From DATKSG01 sp035531775 (GTDB taxonomy: Bacteria > Actinomycetota > Acidimicrobiia > Acidimicrobiales > UBA8190), in contig DATKSG010000028.1 in assembly GCA_035531775.1 (NCBI GenBank), forward strand, positions 1 through 64,000: 64,000 bases of DNA. The letters are read 5' to 3'. Made by a program: the position numbers and the translations under genes. This document shows positions 32,905-41,506 of the stretch, piece by piece; positions within the stretch are counted from its first letter, which is position 1; the number at the start of each line of letters is the position of its first letter. The notes under the pieces were generated by a model that saw nothing but the letters and a program-made list of their open reading frames with translations, was not told the origin of the DNA and did no database searches.

Positions 32905-34386
32905 CTAGCTCCGCTCCAGTACGAAGTCGGCCAGGTCGGGGCCGGCCATGGCCTGGCGGAAGCGGTCGAAGCTCCAGGGCCAGGCGGCCGGCACCCCGCG
33001 GTCGTCGAGGTACCAGCTGCGGCAGCCGGTGACCCACACCGTCTTCTTGGCCGCCTCGAGCCGCTCGACTTCGTAGCGGGCCAGGGCGCCGGCGTCTGCC
33101 TCCACCGCCCGGCAGGTGCCCCCGGCCACCAGGTCGATGAGCTGCATGACGTAGGCCAGCTGCATCTCGGCCACGTCGATGAGCGAGAAGTTCCCCACTG
33201 GCCCGTTGGGGCCGTTCAGCATGAAGAGGTTCGGGAACTGCGGGATCGCTATGGACAAGTAGGCCGACGGCCGCTCCGCCCACACGTCGTCCAGGCGCAC
33301 GCCGTGGCGTCCGGTCACTTCGATGGGTCGCAGGAATCGGTCGACGCGAAAGCCCGTGGCCAATACCAGGACGTCGAGCTCGTGCAGCACGCCGTCCGAG
33401 GTCCGCACGCCGTCTGCCTCGATCCCGACCACGGAGTCGGTCACCAGCCGGGCGTGCGGATGCTGGATGGCCTCGTAGAAGTCCGGGGAGATGATGAGCC
33501 GCTTGCAGGCGGCCCGGTAGCTCGGGCGAAGCCGCTCTCGAAGTTCGGGATCGGTGACGCTGTGCTCCAAGTTGGCCTGGCACATCTCCTGCAGCAGGCG
33601 GACTTGGGGGGAGTCGGCGTCCACCACGGCGTTGGCAAAGTTGTCCTCGAACATCTTGGCCATCTCCTGCCGGGCATCGGCGATGGCGCCGCGGTCGGCG
33701 CGAAGGCGGGCTCTTTCCTCCTCGTCTACCACCGGGTTGGGGACGGGGAGGATCCACTGGGGGGTGCGTTGGAACAGCTTCAGCTCTTCCACCCGATCAG
33801 CCAGGGCCGACACCACCTGGATGGCCGACGAGCCGGTCCCGATGATCCCGACCCTCCGCCCCTCCAAGGGCACCGAGTGGTCCCAGCGTGCGGTGTGGAA
33901 CGAGGGTCCGGCGAAGGCGTCGATGCCCGGGATGTCGGGGTAGGCCGGGTGATGCAGCACGCCGGTGGCGGCGATCACGATGTCGGCCTCGTCAACCCGG
34001 CCGTCGGCCATGGTCAGGTGCCACCGGTCGTGCACCCTGTCGAGGCGCTCGACCTCGGCGCCGAAGTGGACGTAGTGGTCGATGCCCGAGGACACGGCCA
34101 CCTCTTCTAGGTAGGCCAGGATCTCGGGCCCCGAGGCGAAGATGCGGCTCCACTCGGGGTTGGGCGCGAACGAGTAGCTGTAGAGGTGGGAGGGGACGTC
34201 ACAGGCCACACCGGGATAGGTGTTCTCCCGCCACGTGCCCCCGTAGCGGTCGGCTTTCTCGTACACGGCGAGGTCCCGGTAGCCGGCCTCGTGCAGCTTT
34301 ATGGCGCTCAGGATCCCGGCCATGCCGGCTCCGATCACCACCACCCGAGGTGTCGACCGGTGGTGGTCTCCCTGGCCTGTGCCCAT
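32905..34386 (-). CDS. Flavin-containing (Baeyer-Villiger-type) monooxygenase
   Basis: A 493-residue FAD/NADPH monooxygenase. The FAD motif is VVVIGAGMAG (15-24), the NADPH motif GIIGTGSSAIQV, and the Baeyer-Villiger fingerprint FAGPSFHTARW (FxGxxxHxxxW, near residue 160). RYGGTWRENTYPGVACDVPS and the late LATGFRVDRFL also fit. Such enzymes convert ketones to esters or oxidise sulfur or nitrogen; the substrate is unknown. ATG 34386 follows GGAGGAGG by 8 bases, so the longer frame to 34485 is unlikely to be translated. The old-yellow-enzyme relative lies upstream on the same strand, separated by a strong hairpin, so they may be independent units. Confidence 0.93.
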   Translation of the reverse strand: MGTGQGDHHRSTPRVVVIGAGMAGILSAIKLHEAGYRDLAVYEKADRYGGTWRENTYPGVACDVPSHLYSYSFAPNPEWSRIFASGPEILAYLEEVAVSSGIDHYVHFGAEVERLDRVHDRWHLTMADGRVDEADIVIAATGVLHHPAYPDIPGIDAFAGPSFHTARWDHSVPLEGRRVGIIGTGSSAIQVVSALADRVEELKLFQRTPQWILPVPNPVVDEEERARLRADRGAIADARQEMAKMFEDNFANAVVDADSPQVRLLQEMCQANLEHSVTDPELRERLRPSYRAACKRLIISPDFYEAIQHPHARLVTDSVVGIEADGVRTSDGVLHELDVLVLATGFRVDRFLRPIEVTGRHGVRLDDVWAERPSAYLSIAIPQFPNLFMLNGPNGPVGNFSLIDVAEMQLAYVMQLIDLVAGGTCRAVEADAGALARYEVERLEAAKKTVWVTGCRSWYLDDRGVPAAWPWSFDRFRQAMAGPDLADFVLERS

Positions 34387-34430
34387 CGCTCGCCCCTCCT
34401 CCGGTGCCGCCGTCGGCCGGACCAGGTTAC

Positions 34431-34459
34431 CGGGGCCGGGCTGCCGGCTCCCGGCCCCG
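34431..34459 (-). terminator. Strong GC hairpin between two oxidoreductase genes
   Basis: A 10-bp perfect stem (cggggccggg at 34431-34440 with cccggccccg at 34450-34459) around a 9-base loop. It lies just after the end of the OYE-like gene on the minus strand. No U-tract follows, so it is at best a GC-type terminator; it may instead stabilise the mRNA end. Confidence 0.5.
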
Positions 34460-34500
34460 TCTCGTTGGGTCGGGGCGTGGCCCATCGACCAGGACGCCCG

Positions 34501-35655
34501 TCAGTCGACCAGGACGCAGCGGGTGCCGCTGTAGATGGTCGGCATGCAGCGGTTGCAGTGCACGCACAGAGAGGAGGAACTCCGGCCGATGCGCATCTTC
34601 TCCACCAGGTCCGGTTCTCTTAGCAGGGCCCGAGCCATGGCCACGAAGGCAAACCCCTGTTGCAGGGCCGACTCGACGGTGTCGAGCCGACTCACGCCAC
34701 CGAGGAGGATGAGCGGCATGCTCAGCGCGGCCCGGAACTGCAGGGCATAGGGCAGGAAGAAGGCCTCCTCGTAGGGATACTCCTTCAAGAACCGGCCACC
34801 AACCAGGCGCATCCCGGCGCGAAGGGGCAACGGCAAGGTGGCGGCGAACTGACGGCGGGGCGCCTCACCGCGAAACAAGTACATAGGGTTGGACAGCGAG
34901 CTCCCGCCGGTGAGCTCCAGGGCATCCACCGTGCCGTCTTCCTGCACCATCCGGGCGAAGGCCACGCTGTCGTCGAGCCACAGGCCGCCGGGCACCCCGT
35001 CGGACATGTTGAGCTTGGCCGTGACCGCCACCGTCGCTCCCACGGCCTGGCGCACCGCGGCCAGTACCTGCCTAGCCAGGCGCGCCCGGTTGGCCAGGCT
35101 CCCACCCCAGCTGTCGGTGCGCCTGTTGAGCTTGGGGCTCAGGAAGGCGCTCAAGAGGTAGTTGTGCCCGACGTGGACCTCGATGCAGTCGAACCCGGCG
35201 TCCATGGCCAACGCCGCGGCGCGGCCGTAGTCGCCCACGATGCGGGCGATGGAGTCTTCGTCGACGGCGCGCAGCACGCTGCCCATGGGCGAAAGCCGAC
35301 GCGACGGGGCCAGGGCGCGAGCGCCGTTGGAGCGACCGTTGGCCACCGGGCCGGCGTGGCCGAGCTGAGCCGACACCAGCGCGCCGTCGCCATGGACGGC
35401 GTCAGTGAGCCGGCGTAGACCGGCCACGGCTGAGCCGTCGAGGTGGATGCAGTGGCGGTCGGTGCGACCCTCGGGCGACACGGCTAGGTAGGCGACCGTG
35501 GTCATGGCGGCCCCTCCGGCGGCCACCCGGCGATGGAAGGCCACCAGGTCGTCGGTCACCTGGCCGCGTGGCGAAACCCCTTCGAAGGTGGCCGCCTTGA
35601 TGATCCGGTTCTTCAGGGTGAGCGGCCCGAGACGAGCCGGCTCGAACACGTCCAC
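34501..35655 (-). CDS. Old yellow enzyme-family NADH:flavin oxidoreductase
   Basis: A 384-residue FMN TIM-barrel protein of the OYE/2,4-dienoyl-CoA reductase superfamily. Blocks are FEPARLGPLTLKNRIIKAA, LVSAQLGHAG, DAGFDCIEVHVGHNYLLSAF, LSPKLNRRTDSWGGSLANRA and the phosphate-binding GFAFVAMARALLREPDLV. It ends with CVHCNRCMPTIYSGTRC, cysteines placed like the Fe-S site of dienoyl-CoA reductases, but it lacks the following flavin domain of those ~670-residue enzymes. It likely reduces an activated C=C bond. GTG 35655 gives MDVFEPARLG. With the neighbouring monooxygenase it may serve terpenoid or cyclic-ketone breakdown, an inference from family only. Confidence 0.92.
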   Translation of the reverse strand: MDVFEPARLGPLTLKNRIIKAATFEGVSPRGQVTDDLVAFHRRVAAGGAAMTTVAYLAVSPEGRTDRHCIHLDGSAVAGLRRLTDAVHGDGALVSAQLGHAGPVANGRSNGARALAPSRRLSPMGSVLRAVDEDSIARIVGDYGRAAALAMDAGFDCIEVHVGHNYLLSAFLSPKLNRRTDSWGGSLANRARLARQVLAAVRQAVGATVAVTAKLNMSDGVPGGLWLDDSVAFARMVQEDGTVDALELTGGSSLSNPMYLFRGEAPRRQFAATLPLPLRAGMRLVGGRFLKEYPYEEAFFLPYALQFRAALSMPLILLGGVSRLDTVESALQQGFAFVAMARALLREPDLVEKMRIGRSSSSLCVHCNRCMPTIYSGTRCVLVD

Positions 35656-35710
35656 CGTCAGAGCACCACGCCGGCCGGCGCCTCAGCGGTCCGAGGCGCC
35701 GGCTCGGAGG

Positions 35711-36208
35711 TCAGCGCGTGCGCCTGCGGGCGGGAGCGCGCTTGGCCGGAGCCTTGCGGGCCACTGCCTTGCGGGCGGGAGCGCGCTTGGCCGGAGCCTT
35801 GCGGGCGGGAGCCTTCTTGGCCGGGGCTTTGGAGGCCTTGGCCGGCGCGGCAGCCTTGCCGGCGGCACGGACTGCCTCGTCGCTGGTCGGGAAGACGCCG
35901 CGGTTGAGCTTCGGCGCCGAGGCCGGTGCCAGTACGGCGTCCTTGAAAGCCTTCACCGGAGTGATGCGAGCCTTCTTAGACGCCTTGATCCGGATCGTCT
36001 CCCCGGTGGCCGGGTTACGGCCCATGCGGGCCGGCCGATCCACCTTGACGAACTTGGCGAAGCCCGTGATGGCCACAGGCTCGCCCTTCGCCACCACCGC
36101 CGTCACCACGTCGGTGAATCCGTCGAGGACTTTCGCCACGGTTCCCAGGTCGACATCGGCCTGGACGGCCACGGCCTTTGCAAGTTCGCGCTTGTTCATG
36201 GCGCCCAT
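35711..36208 (-). CDS. hup: HU-family nucleoid protein with basic C-terminal tail
   Basis: A 165-residue two-part HU protein. Residues 1-95 are the HU fold (MNKRELAKAVAVQADVDLGT, then the DNA-binding arm MGRNPATGETIRIKASKKAR). The rest is a Lys/Ala/Pro/Arg tail of PAKKAPARKAPAKRAPAR type, as in mycobacterial HupB and Streptomyces HupS. The tail broadens DNA binding and compaction. ATG 36208 is 4 bases after GGAG; ATG 36199 is the start by homology and may be used. The tail is encoded by a 36-bp sequence repeated with a 45-bp period. Confidence 0.93.
   Translation of the reverse strand: MGAMNKRELAKAVAVQADVDLGTVAKVLDGFTDVVTAVVAKGEPVAITGFAKFVKVDRPARMGRNPATGETIRIKASKKARITPVKAFKDAVLAPASAPKLNRGVFPTSDEAVRAAGKAAAPAKASKAPAKKAPARKAPAKRAPARKAVARKAPAKRAPARRRTR
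35725..35805. repeat. 36-bp direct repeats in the HU tail
   Basis: A 36-bp sequence beginning tgcgggcgggagcgcgc occurs at 35725-35760 and 35770-35805 without mismatch, a 45-bp period (15 codons). It encodes repeated KAPAKRAPARKA units. In-frame expansion or loss would change tail length. Confidence 0.85.
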
Positions 36209-36279
36209 AATGCTCCAAACGGCGACACGCGGTGGTGATTGCTGTTTTCAGGCCGTCCGGGAGATGGTGACGGGGGGAG

Positions 36280-36350
36280 AGCGGGCGACGGGAATCGAAC
36301 CCGCATGACCAGCTTGGAAGGCTGGGACTCTGCCATTGAGCTACGCCCGC
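36280..36350 (-). tRNA. tRNA-Gly(TCC)
   Basis: Minus-strand cloverleaf of 71 nt. The 7-bp acceptor stem is GCGGGCG/CGCCCGC, the D arm GCTCAATGGCAGAG, the anticodon stem-loop CCAGC-CTTCCAA-GCTGG with anticodon TCC, and the T arm GCGGG-TTCGATT-CCCGT. The discriminator base is T. CCA is not encoded. It lies next to tRNA-Pro, a pairing common upstream of tig in actinobacteria. Confidence 0.95.
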
Positions 36351-36389
36351 GTGCGGCAGCGAGGCTACCGGACGTCGCCATGAGGGTGG

Positions 36390-36463
36390 TCGGGGAGGGG
36401 GGATTTGAACCCCCGGCCTCCTGCTCCCAAAGCAGGTGCGCTGCCAGGCTGCGCTACTCCCCG
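36390..36463 (-). tRNA. tRNA-Pro(TGG)
   Basis: Minus-strand cloverleaf of 74 nt. The acceptor stem is CGGGGAG/CTCCCCG, the anticodon stem-loop CCTGC-TTTGGGA-GCAGG with anticodon TGG, and the T arm closes around GGTTCAAATCC. The discriminator is A; CCA is not encoded. It is 39 bp from tRNA-Gly on the same strand, so they may form one precursor. No integrase gene or duplicated tRNA end is seen. Confidence 0.95.
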
Positions 36464-36626
36464 GGGTGTCGCCGGCCGATGCCGCGCCACAGGGGAGCGT
36501 ACCGGCCACGGCGCTCGGGCACCGAGCCGGCGATGGGGCCCTGTGGTCGCCGGGACCGGGACCTTCGACCCTGGGTCGGTGGCGCGCTCGGGGGGGACAC
36601 TGGATCGGTACCCCCCGGAGGTGGTC

Positions 36627-36875
36627 ATGAGCGCCATGGACGTATTGCTGTTCGCCAACGTGCTTGTGCTGGCAGCGTGTGCCCTGGCTGCCCAGAGCCG
36701 TCGCCACGGCCATCTCGACGCGCTGCTGGCGCTCCTCGACGTGGAACGCGCAGACGGTGGACCGGGCCGCCTCTCCGGTGATGCTGCCATCCTCCCGTTT
36801 CGCGGGCGTTGCGGGAGCGACGTGACGGTGGCCAAGGCTCTGCACCCCTCGGCCGGGGCGCTGGGCCGAGCCTGA
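36627..36875 (+). CDS. Small protein with N-terminal hydrophobic segment (82 aa)
   Basis: Unrecognised. ATG 36627 has GGAGG 5 bases ahead (36617-36621), good evidence of translation. The N-terminus (MSAMDVLLFANVLVLAACAL) is hydrophobic, followed by QSRRHGHLDALLALLDVERA, so it may be a small membrane-associated protein. The last third is Gly/Arg-rich and less convincing. The longer frame from 36405 overlaps the tRNA-Pro gene and is not used. The gene stands alone between the tRNAs and a converging USP gene. Confidence 0.5.
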   Translation: MSAMDVLLFANVLVLAACALAAQSRRHGHLDALLALLDVERADGGPGRLSGDAAILPFRGRCGSDVTVAKALHPSAGALGRA

Positions 36876-36933
36876 GCTTCCCAGCGGGGTCGTGAGCCGC
36901 ACTTGTGAGGGGTGGCGCCGTCCGGTCAGGCCC

Positions 36934-37725
36934 TCAGGTCGGGATGACGACGGGGACGAGGAGAACCGGCACCGACGTCGTCGCCAGGATGTCGAGCACC
37001 ACTGACGCGTAAGGGCCATGTGTCTGGCGGGGCCACGCCACGACCACCAGATCGATGTCGGTCGTCGCCACGGTCTCGAGGACCTGCACGTCGACGGCGT
37101 CGCGTCGCTTCCTCATCCCGTTGCCGTTCGCGCCCGCATCGGGGGTGCGGTGGCCGTTGGCGGCAACAGCACAGGCGGCGGAGGGCGCAGGGGCGCCTGG
37201 GACCAAGCCACCGGGATCGTCCACCATGTGAAGGGGGATGCTGACGGTGTCAGGGCGCCGGATCCCGGTCAAGGCCGTGGCGGCAGCCAGGGCGGTGGCT
37301 CCCGTCCCGTCGAGGAGGGTTAGGACCCTCTGGGGCCCGCGCCAGGAGCGGACCGACGCCGGCACGAGCAGGAGCGGTTGGGTGCAGCGTCGAGCCAGCG
37401 CCACGGCCGTGCCGGCCGTGCGTCGTCCGCCGGCGCGCCGCTGGCGTTGCCGAGCGCCGAGCACGGTCATCGCCGTGACCGGTAGCTCGACCAGTTCGGC
37501 CAGGAGCCCTTCGGGGCGCCCTTGGAGCTCGTAGGACTCACCTCGCGCCACGCGGCCGATGGCGGCGTGGCGGCTCTCGCCTCGCAAGCCGATGCCCGGG
37601 ACCACCCTGACGCTGCGGACGGGGAGACCCATGTCACCGGCGACCACGGTGGCGACATGAAGGACCGCCTCCTCGGCCGGGGGGCCGTCGATGGCGGCGA
37701 GTACGAACCTCAGATCACCGCGCAC
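36934..37725 (-). CDS. Universal stress protein-like protein, two divergent halves
   Basis: A 263-residue protein with a USP-type first half: RFVLAAIDGPPAEEAVLHVA as strand and helix 1, then MTVLGARQRQRRAGGRRTAG in the position of the nucleotide loop, and VALARRCTQPLLLVPASV. The second half (VLTLLDGTGATALAAATALT to VLDILATTSVPVLLVPVVIP) looks like a second, more degenerate copy with a Gly/Asn/Pro-rich insert near residues 175-205. The usual GxGxGS-type ATP loop is not obvious in either half, so nucleotide binding is uncertain. It is divergent from ppx, 131 bp apart. Confidence 0.75.
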   Translation of the reverse strand: MRGDLRFVLAAIDGPPAEEAVLHVATVVAGDMGLPVRSVRVVPGIGLRGESRHAAIGRVARGESYELQGRPEGLLAELVELPVTAMTVLGARQRQRRAGGRRTAGTAVALARRCTQPLLLVPASVRSWRGPQRVLTLLDGTGATALAAATALTGIRRPDTVSIPLHMVDDPGGLVPGAPAPSAACAVAANGHRTPDAGANGNGMRKRRDAVDVQVLETVATTDIDLVVVAWPRQTHGPYASVVLDILATTSVPVLLVPVVIPT

Positions 37726-37856
37726 CTTTACAGTCCACGCCCTGGTGCCTCCTGCCGACAGGGCACAAGGTCACCGCAGCCGAGGTACCACGACCCTCCG
37801 GCTGTCCTGGTCTGGCCACGGCAGGCCAAGGGCGGAGCTGCGGCTACGGTCGCAGC

Positions 37857-38801
37857 GTGCCGCGAGCCGCCGTGTGGGATCTAGGGAGTAGCTCGTTCCA
37901 GGTGCTCGTATGCGACGCCGACGAGTGTGGCGGCCTGCAACCGGTCATGCGCCGCCGGGCTCTTTTGAACCTCGGCCTGTCGGTGGGGGCCAAGGGGGCG
38001 ATCCCGGCCGAGCGCATCGCCGCCTCACTCGCCGCCGTGAAACGCCTGCGGTCGGGGCTCGACGAAGCTCGCCCCGATGTGGTGGTTGCTTTGGCCACGG
38101 CGGCGTTGCGCGACGCCGACAACGGCGAGGAGGTCGTCGCCCGGTTAGAGCGCCACGTAGGGCGGCCCATCCGGATCCTCGACGGTGAGCACGAGGCTCG
38201 CCTTTGCTTCATCGGCCAGCGTGGGGGGGTGTGGATGGGCCAAGGACCCACGGCGGGCGTCGATCTCGGCGGTGGCAGCTTCGAGGTGGCTGTGGGCCAA
38301 GGGCCAGAAATCCTGCTGGCTGCCAGTGCGCCTGTCGGAGCCACGCGCCTTCGCGGTGAGCTCGCACTGGGCGACACCCTCGATGCCGCCGATCGCAGCG
38401 CCATTCGGGCGCGCACGGCAATGGCCGCCGCCGGCCTGGCCACGGCACTGGCGGTGTTTCCGGGAGTAACACGCCGCACCGTCGTGAGCGGCGGCACGGC
38501 TCGGGCTTTGGCCCGTCTGGCCACGGCCCGGTTAGGGGACCGGGAAGGGCAGGGATCGGGCGACGTCCGTCAGGTGGAGCTGCCCGCCGGCCAGGTCGAT
38601 GAACTGGCCGAGCATCTCGCTGGCCTAGACCTCAAACGGAGACTGGCCCTGCCCGGGATGCCACCTCGTCGGGCGGCCATGCTCCCGGTGGGGGCGTCGA
38701 TCCTCTCCACGATCGCCGACGAGCTGGCTGTGGAGCGGTTCGTGGTCAGCGTCTGGGGCCTCCGTGAAGGAGCGCTCCTCGACGCCCTGAGCCGTCTCTG
38801 A
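37857..38801 (+). CDS. Ppx/GppA-family phosphatase
   Basis: A 314-residue exopolyphosphatase/pppGpp-phosphatase-family protein made of the two ASKHA (actin-like) lobes only, as is common in actinobacteria. Phosphate-binding motifs are AVWDLGSSSFQVLVCD (7-20) and GVDLGGGSFEVAVGQG; TAALRDADNGEEVV and DGEHEARLCF also match. The C-terminal HD/helical domain of E. coli Ppx is absent. It may hydrolyse polyphosphate or pppGpp. GTG 37857 is the start. It ends 63 bp before a converging DUF5679 gene. Confidence 0.92.
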   Translation: MPRAAVWDLGSSSFQVLVCDADECGGLQPVMRRRALLNLGLSVGAKGAIPAERIAASLAAVKRLRSGLDEARPDVVVALATAALRDADNGEEVVARLERHVGRPIRILDGEHEARLCFIGQRGGVWMGQGPTAGVDLGGGSFEVAVGQGPEILLAASAPVGATRLRGELALGDTLDAADRSAIRARTAMAAAGLATALAVFPGVTRRTVVSGGTARALARLATARLGDREGQGSGDVRQVELPAGQVDELAEHLAGLDLKRRLALPGMPPRRAAMLPVGASILSTIADELAVERFVVSVWGLREGALLDALSRL

Positions 38802-38864
38802 CGCTGACGTGGGGGCGCTGGCTCGCGGGACGTCGGGCCCGAGAGTTCAGGCCGCCTATCAGGC

Positions 38865-39014
38865 CTACTTCTTGCCCAGGATGCGGTTCATCTTGGTGCC
38901 GCAGACAGGGCACGTGCCCTGTGCAGCGCGCCGTCCGTTGGCGAGCTCGACTTCCTGGCCCTCGAACTGGCGCTTCTCCCGGCATTTCACGCAGTAGCCC
39001 TCGTACGACGCCAC
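38865..39014 (-). CDS. DUF5679 zinc-ribbon protein (49 aa)
   Basis: A 49-residue protein with a four-cysteine zinc ribbon: YCVKC (C8, C11) and GTCPVC (C35, C38), then GTKMNRILGKK. It matches the DUF5679 family, common near DNA- and translation-related genes; function unknown. GTG 39014 is set by AGGAG (39021-39025) six bases ahead, so the longer frame to 39095 is not needed. Short basic zinc ribbons of this size can bind nucleic acid, but that is not shown here. Confidence 0.85.
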   Translation of the reverse strand: MASYEGYCVKCREKRQFEGQEVELANGRRAAQGTCPVCGTKMNRILGKK

Positions 39015-39020
39015 GGTGTT

Positions 39021-39025
39021 CTCCT
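39021..39025 (-). promoter_or_regulatory. Ribosome binding site for the DUF5679 gene
   Basis: AGGAG on the minus strand, 6 bases before GTG 39014. It fixes the start of this 49-residue protein. Confidence 0.65.
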
Positions 39026-39163
39026 CACTGTGCTGCGCCCCGCCCAGGGGTCCGGATCGGGTCGGGCCGACGGTAGCGCCGACCCCCACGTCCATGGCGG
39101 ATGGTCGTGTTCAGGGCCTACGGCGACGACCTAGCGTGGGCGTATGGCCACGAAAAGGGGTAG

Positions 39164-40012
39164 GTGGCGAGCCTGGAGCAGGGGTGGCAGGGTCTCGGCG
39201 TGGCCGATGGTGCGCAGTTGCCGATGGTGGCCTTGTTGGACGAGCAGTGGGCGTCGCTCGCCGGGCTGGGAGCCGAGCTGTCCAGCGACGAATGGGACCT
39301 CCCTACGGAGTGCCCGGGGTGGACGGTGCGGGACCTCTACTCCCACATGATCGGCACCGAGCGTTCGATGCTCGGTGACCCTGCGCCACCCCCTGCGCCC
39401 GATTTCCCGCACATCCACAACCCCATCGGATCCGAGAACGAGGCGTGGGTAGAGGCCCGGCGAGGGCGCTCCGGCCACCAGGTGCTCGAGGAGTTCCGCC
39501 ACGTCACGGCCATGCGGCTGCGGCAGTTGGAGGCGATGACGGCCGAGGAGCTCGAAGCCGACGCGTCCAGCCCCATCGGAGTCGTGCCGTACCGGGAGTT
39601 CCTGTCGGTGAGGGTCATGGACTGCTGGGTGCACGAGCAGGACGCCCGGTTGTCCACCGGCCGCCCTGGTCACAGCCAGGGCCCGGCGGCCCAGCTGGCC
39701 TTCGACCGTTTGGTGTCAGCCATGCCGTTCGTGGTGGCCAAGCAGGCGGCCGCCCCCGACGGCTCGTCGGTTCGCTTCGAGCTGGGCGGCACGCCAGGCC
39801 GTCGTATCGAGGTGGTGGTGCGGGCTGGGCGAGCGACGGCCGAGGCCGTCGCTCGCCCCACGGTGGTGCTGCGCATGGACGCTGAGATCTTCTGGCGTCT
39901 GGCCTGCGGACGGGTGGACGGGGACGCTGCTCGGACCGCCGGCCTGGTCGGCATCGAGGGCGACGAGGCCCTGGGCCGGACCGTCGTGCGGTCGATGGCC
40001 TTCATGATCTAG
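39164..40012 (+). CDS. Maleylpyruvate isomerase-like (mycothiol-dependent fold) protein
   Basis: A 282-residue protein with the DinB-like helical bundle of the maleylpyruvate isomerase N-terminal family. The key pattern is WDLPTECPGWTVRDLYSHMI with GTERSML after it, and later FLSVRVMDCWVHEQDARL, whose histidines fit the metal site. The remainder resembles the C-terminal SCP2-like part of these proteins. Family members use mycothiol or act as metal-dependent transferases; this one's substrate is unknown. GTG 39164 follows AAAAGGGG by about 5 bases; a later start is possible. With mca it supports mycothiol metabolism. Confidence 0.82.
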   Translation: MASLEQGWQGLGVADGAQLPMVALLDEQWASLAGLGAELSSDEWDLPTECPGWTVRDLYSHMIGTERSMLGDPAPPPAPDFPHIHNPIGSENEAWVEARRGRSGHQVLEEFRHVTAMRLRQLEAMTAEELEADASSPIGVVPYREFLSVRVMDCWVHEQDARLSTGRPGHSQGPAAQLAFDRLVSAMPFVVAKQAAAPDGSSVRFELGGTPGRRIEVVVRAGRATAEAVARPTVVLRMDAEIFWRLACGRVDGDAARTAGLVGIEGDEALGRTVVRSMAFMI

Positions 40013-40087
40013 CGCCGAGCCGCTGGCGATCTGTGCGCCGGACCGGCGGCAATCGAGGAGGGTTTGGACCGGTAGACTCGCTCTTCC

Positions 40088-41506
40088 ATGCGCGCCACCG
40101 TCGCCCCGGTCGAGGGCAACCGGATGCGATTGTCGGTCGAAGTCGACGAGGCCGAAGTCGACGAAGCTCTCGACGCCACCATGCGGCGCCTCGCCCGCGA
40201 GGTGCGCGTCCCGGGATTCCGGCCCGGGCGCGTCCCCCGTCCGGTGCTTGAGGCCCGGTTGGGAGGCCCCGAGGTCCTGCGCCAGCAGGCCATCAACGAC
40301 GCCCTGCCCGATCTCTACGCCCGCGCCGTGGTCGACACCGAGCTGGACCCCATCACCGCCCCCGAGATCGACCTCACCTCAGGCGAGGACGGCGGCCCGG
40401 TGCGTTTCGATGCCGTGGTCGAGGTGCGCCCGACGGTGGCCATCCCCGGCTACGGGGGATTAGTGGTCACCGTCCCCGGAACGGCGGTGGCCGACGAGGA
40501 CGTGGACGCCCAGCTCGAGCGGTTGCGCGAGCAATCCGGCGAACTGGTGACGGCCGACCGGGCAGCCGGCGACGGCGACTACGTGACCATCGACCTGCAC
40601 GGTGAGCGTCCCGGTGCCGAGGACCTGCACGTCGAGGACTACCTCTACGAGGTGGGCAGCGGCGCCGACATCGCCGGTCTCGACGACCAGCTGCGTGGCG
40701 CCAAGACCGGTGACATCGTGCAGTTTTCGTCGAAGCTGCCCGGCGCCGACGACGACGCACAGATCCGCGTCCTGGTCAAAGAGGTGAAGCAGAAGGTCCT
40801 TCCCGACGTGACCGACGCGTGGGCATCTGAGGCGTCGGAGTTCGACACGGTGGCGGACCTGCGCAACGACCTACGGGTTCGAATGGGCCGGATGCGCGCC
40901 CTGCAAGCCCAGATGGCGCTGCGCGAGAGCGCCCTCGAAGCGTTGGTCGAGTTGGTCCAAGACGAGCCCCCCGCTGCGCTAGTCGAGTCCGAGTTGCGCG
41001 AGCGGCTCCACGACCTGGGTCACCGCCTCGAGGTGCGGCGGATCTCCTTGGAGCAGTTCCTGGCGGCGTCGGGACGTGACGAAGCCACCTTGCTGGCCGA
41101 GATCCGCGAGGAGGCGGCCCGAGCCGTGCGAGTCGACCTGGCTCTGCGCGCCCTGGCCGAGGCCGAGGGCATCGAGGCATCCGACGACGACCTCGACCTG
41201 GCCCTGGCCGACATGGCTGAGCAGGCCGGCACTTCCGTTGAGGATCTACACCACCGACTCGAGCACGCAGGCAGGTTGCCCGCGGTACGCTCGGACAGGA
41301 GAAAAGCCAAAGCCCTGGCATGGCTGCTCGAGCACGTGGAGCTCGTCGATGAGGACGGGAACCCCGTGTCTCGGGACGACCTGCAGGTCGACACTGGCGA
41401 GGGCACCGACACGGCGGTCACGCCGATTGAGGCCGAGGCAACCGGGACACGAGGGAGTGGCGACGTGGATGTGGAAGTGACCGGAGAAGCCGAGGAAGGG
41501 CTGTGA
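40088..41506 (+). CDS. tig: Trigger factor
   Basis: Ribosome-associated chaperone and peptidyl-prolyl isomerase (472 aa). Domains in order: the ribosome-binding domain with signature GFRPGRVP (43-50; GFRxGxxP family), the FKBP-like isomerase (about 155-240, from DGDYVTIDLHGE), and the helical C-terminal domain (about 260-430). It ends in an acidic tail rich in Asp, Glu and Thr. ATG 40088 has no close ribosome binding site (a GGAGG lies 27 bases away). The stop overlaps clpP (GTGA, 41503-41506), so chaperone and protease are co-translated. Confidence 0.96.
   Translation: MRATVAPVEGNRMRLSVEVDEAEVDEALDATMRRLAREVRVPGFRPGRVPRPVLEARLGGPEVLRQQAINDALPDLYARAVVDTELDPITAPEIDLTSGEDGGPVRFDAVVEVRPTVAIPGYGGLVVTVPGTAVADEDVDAQLERLREQSGELVTADRAAGDGDYVTIDLHGERPGAEDLHVEDYLYEVGSGADIAGLDDQLRGAKTGDIVQFSSKLPGADDDAQIRVLVKEVKQKVLPDVTDAWASEASEFDTVADLRNDLRVRMGRMRALQAQMALRESALEALVELVQDEPPAALVESELRERLHDLGHRLEVRRISLEQFLAASGRDEATLLAEIREEAARAVRVDLALRALAEAEGIEASDDDLDLALADMAEQAGTSVEDLHHRLEHAGRLPAVRSDRRKAKALAWLLEHVELVDEDGNPVSRDDLQVDTGEGTDTAVTPIEAEATGTRGSGDVDVEVTGEAEEGL

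Noticed and set aside
34486..34517. 13-bp direct repeat tcgaccaggacgc
   Set aside because: It duplicates the last codons of the OYE-like gene just past its stop; no element boundaries or further copies are seen.
36280..36463. tRNA-linked integration site
   Set aside because: The two tRNA genes are intact and no integrase or duplicated tRNA end is visible.
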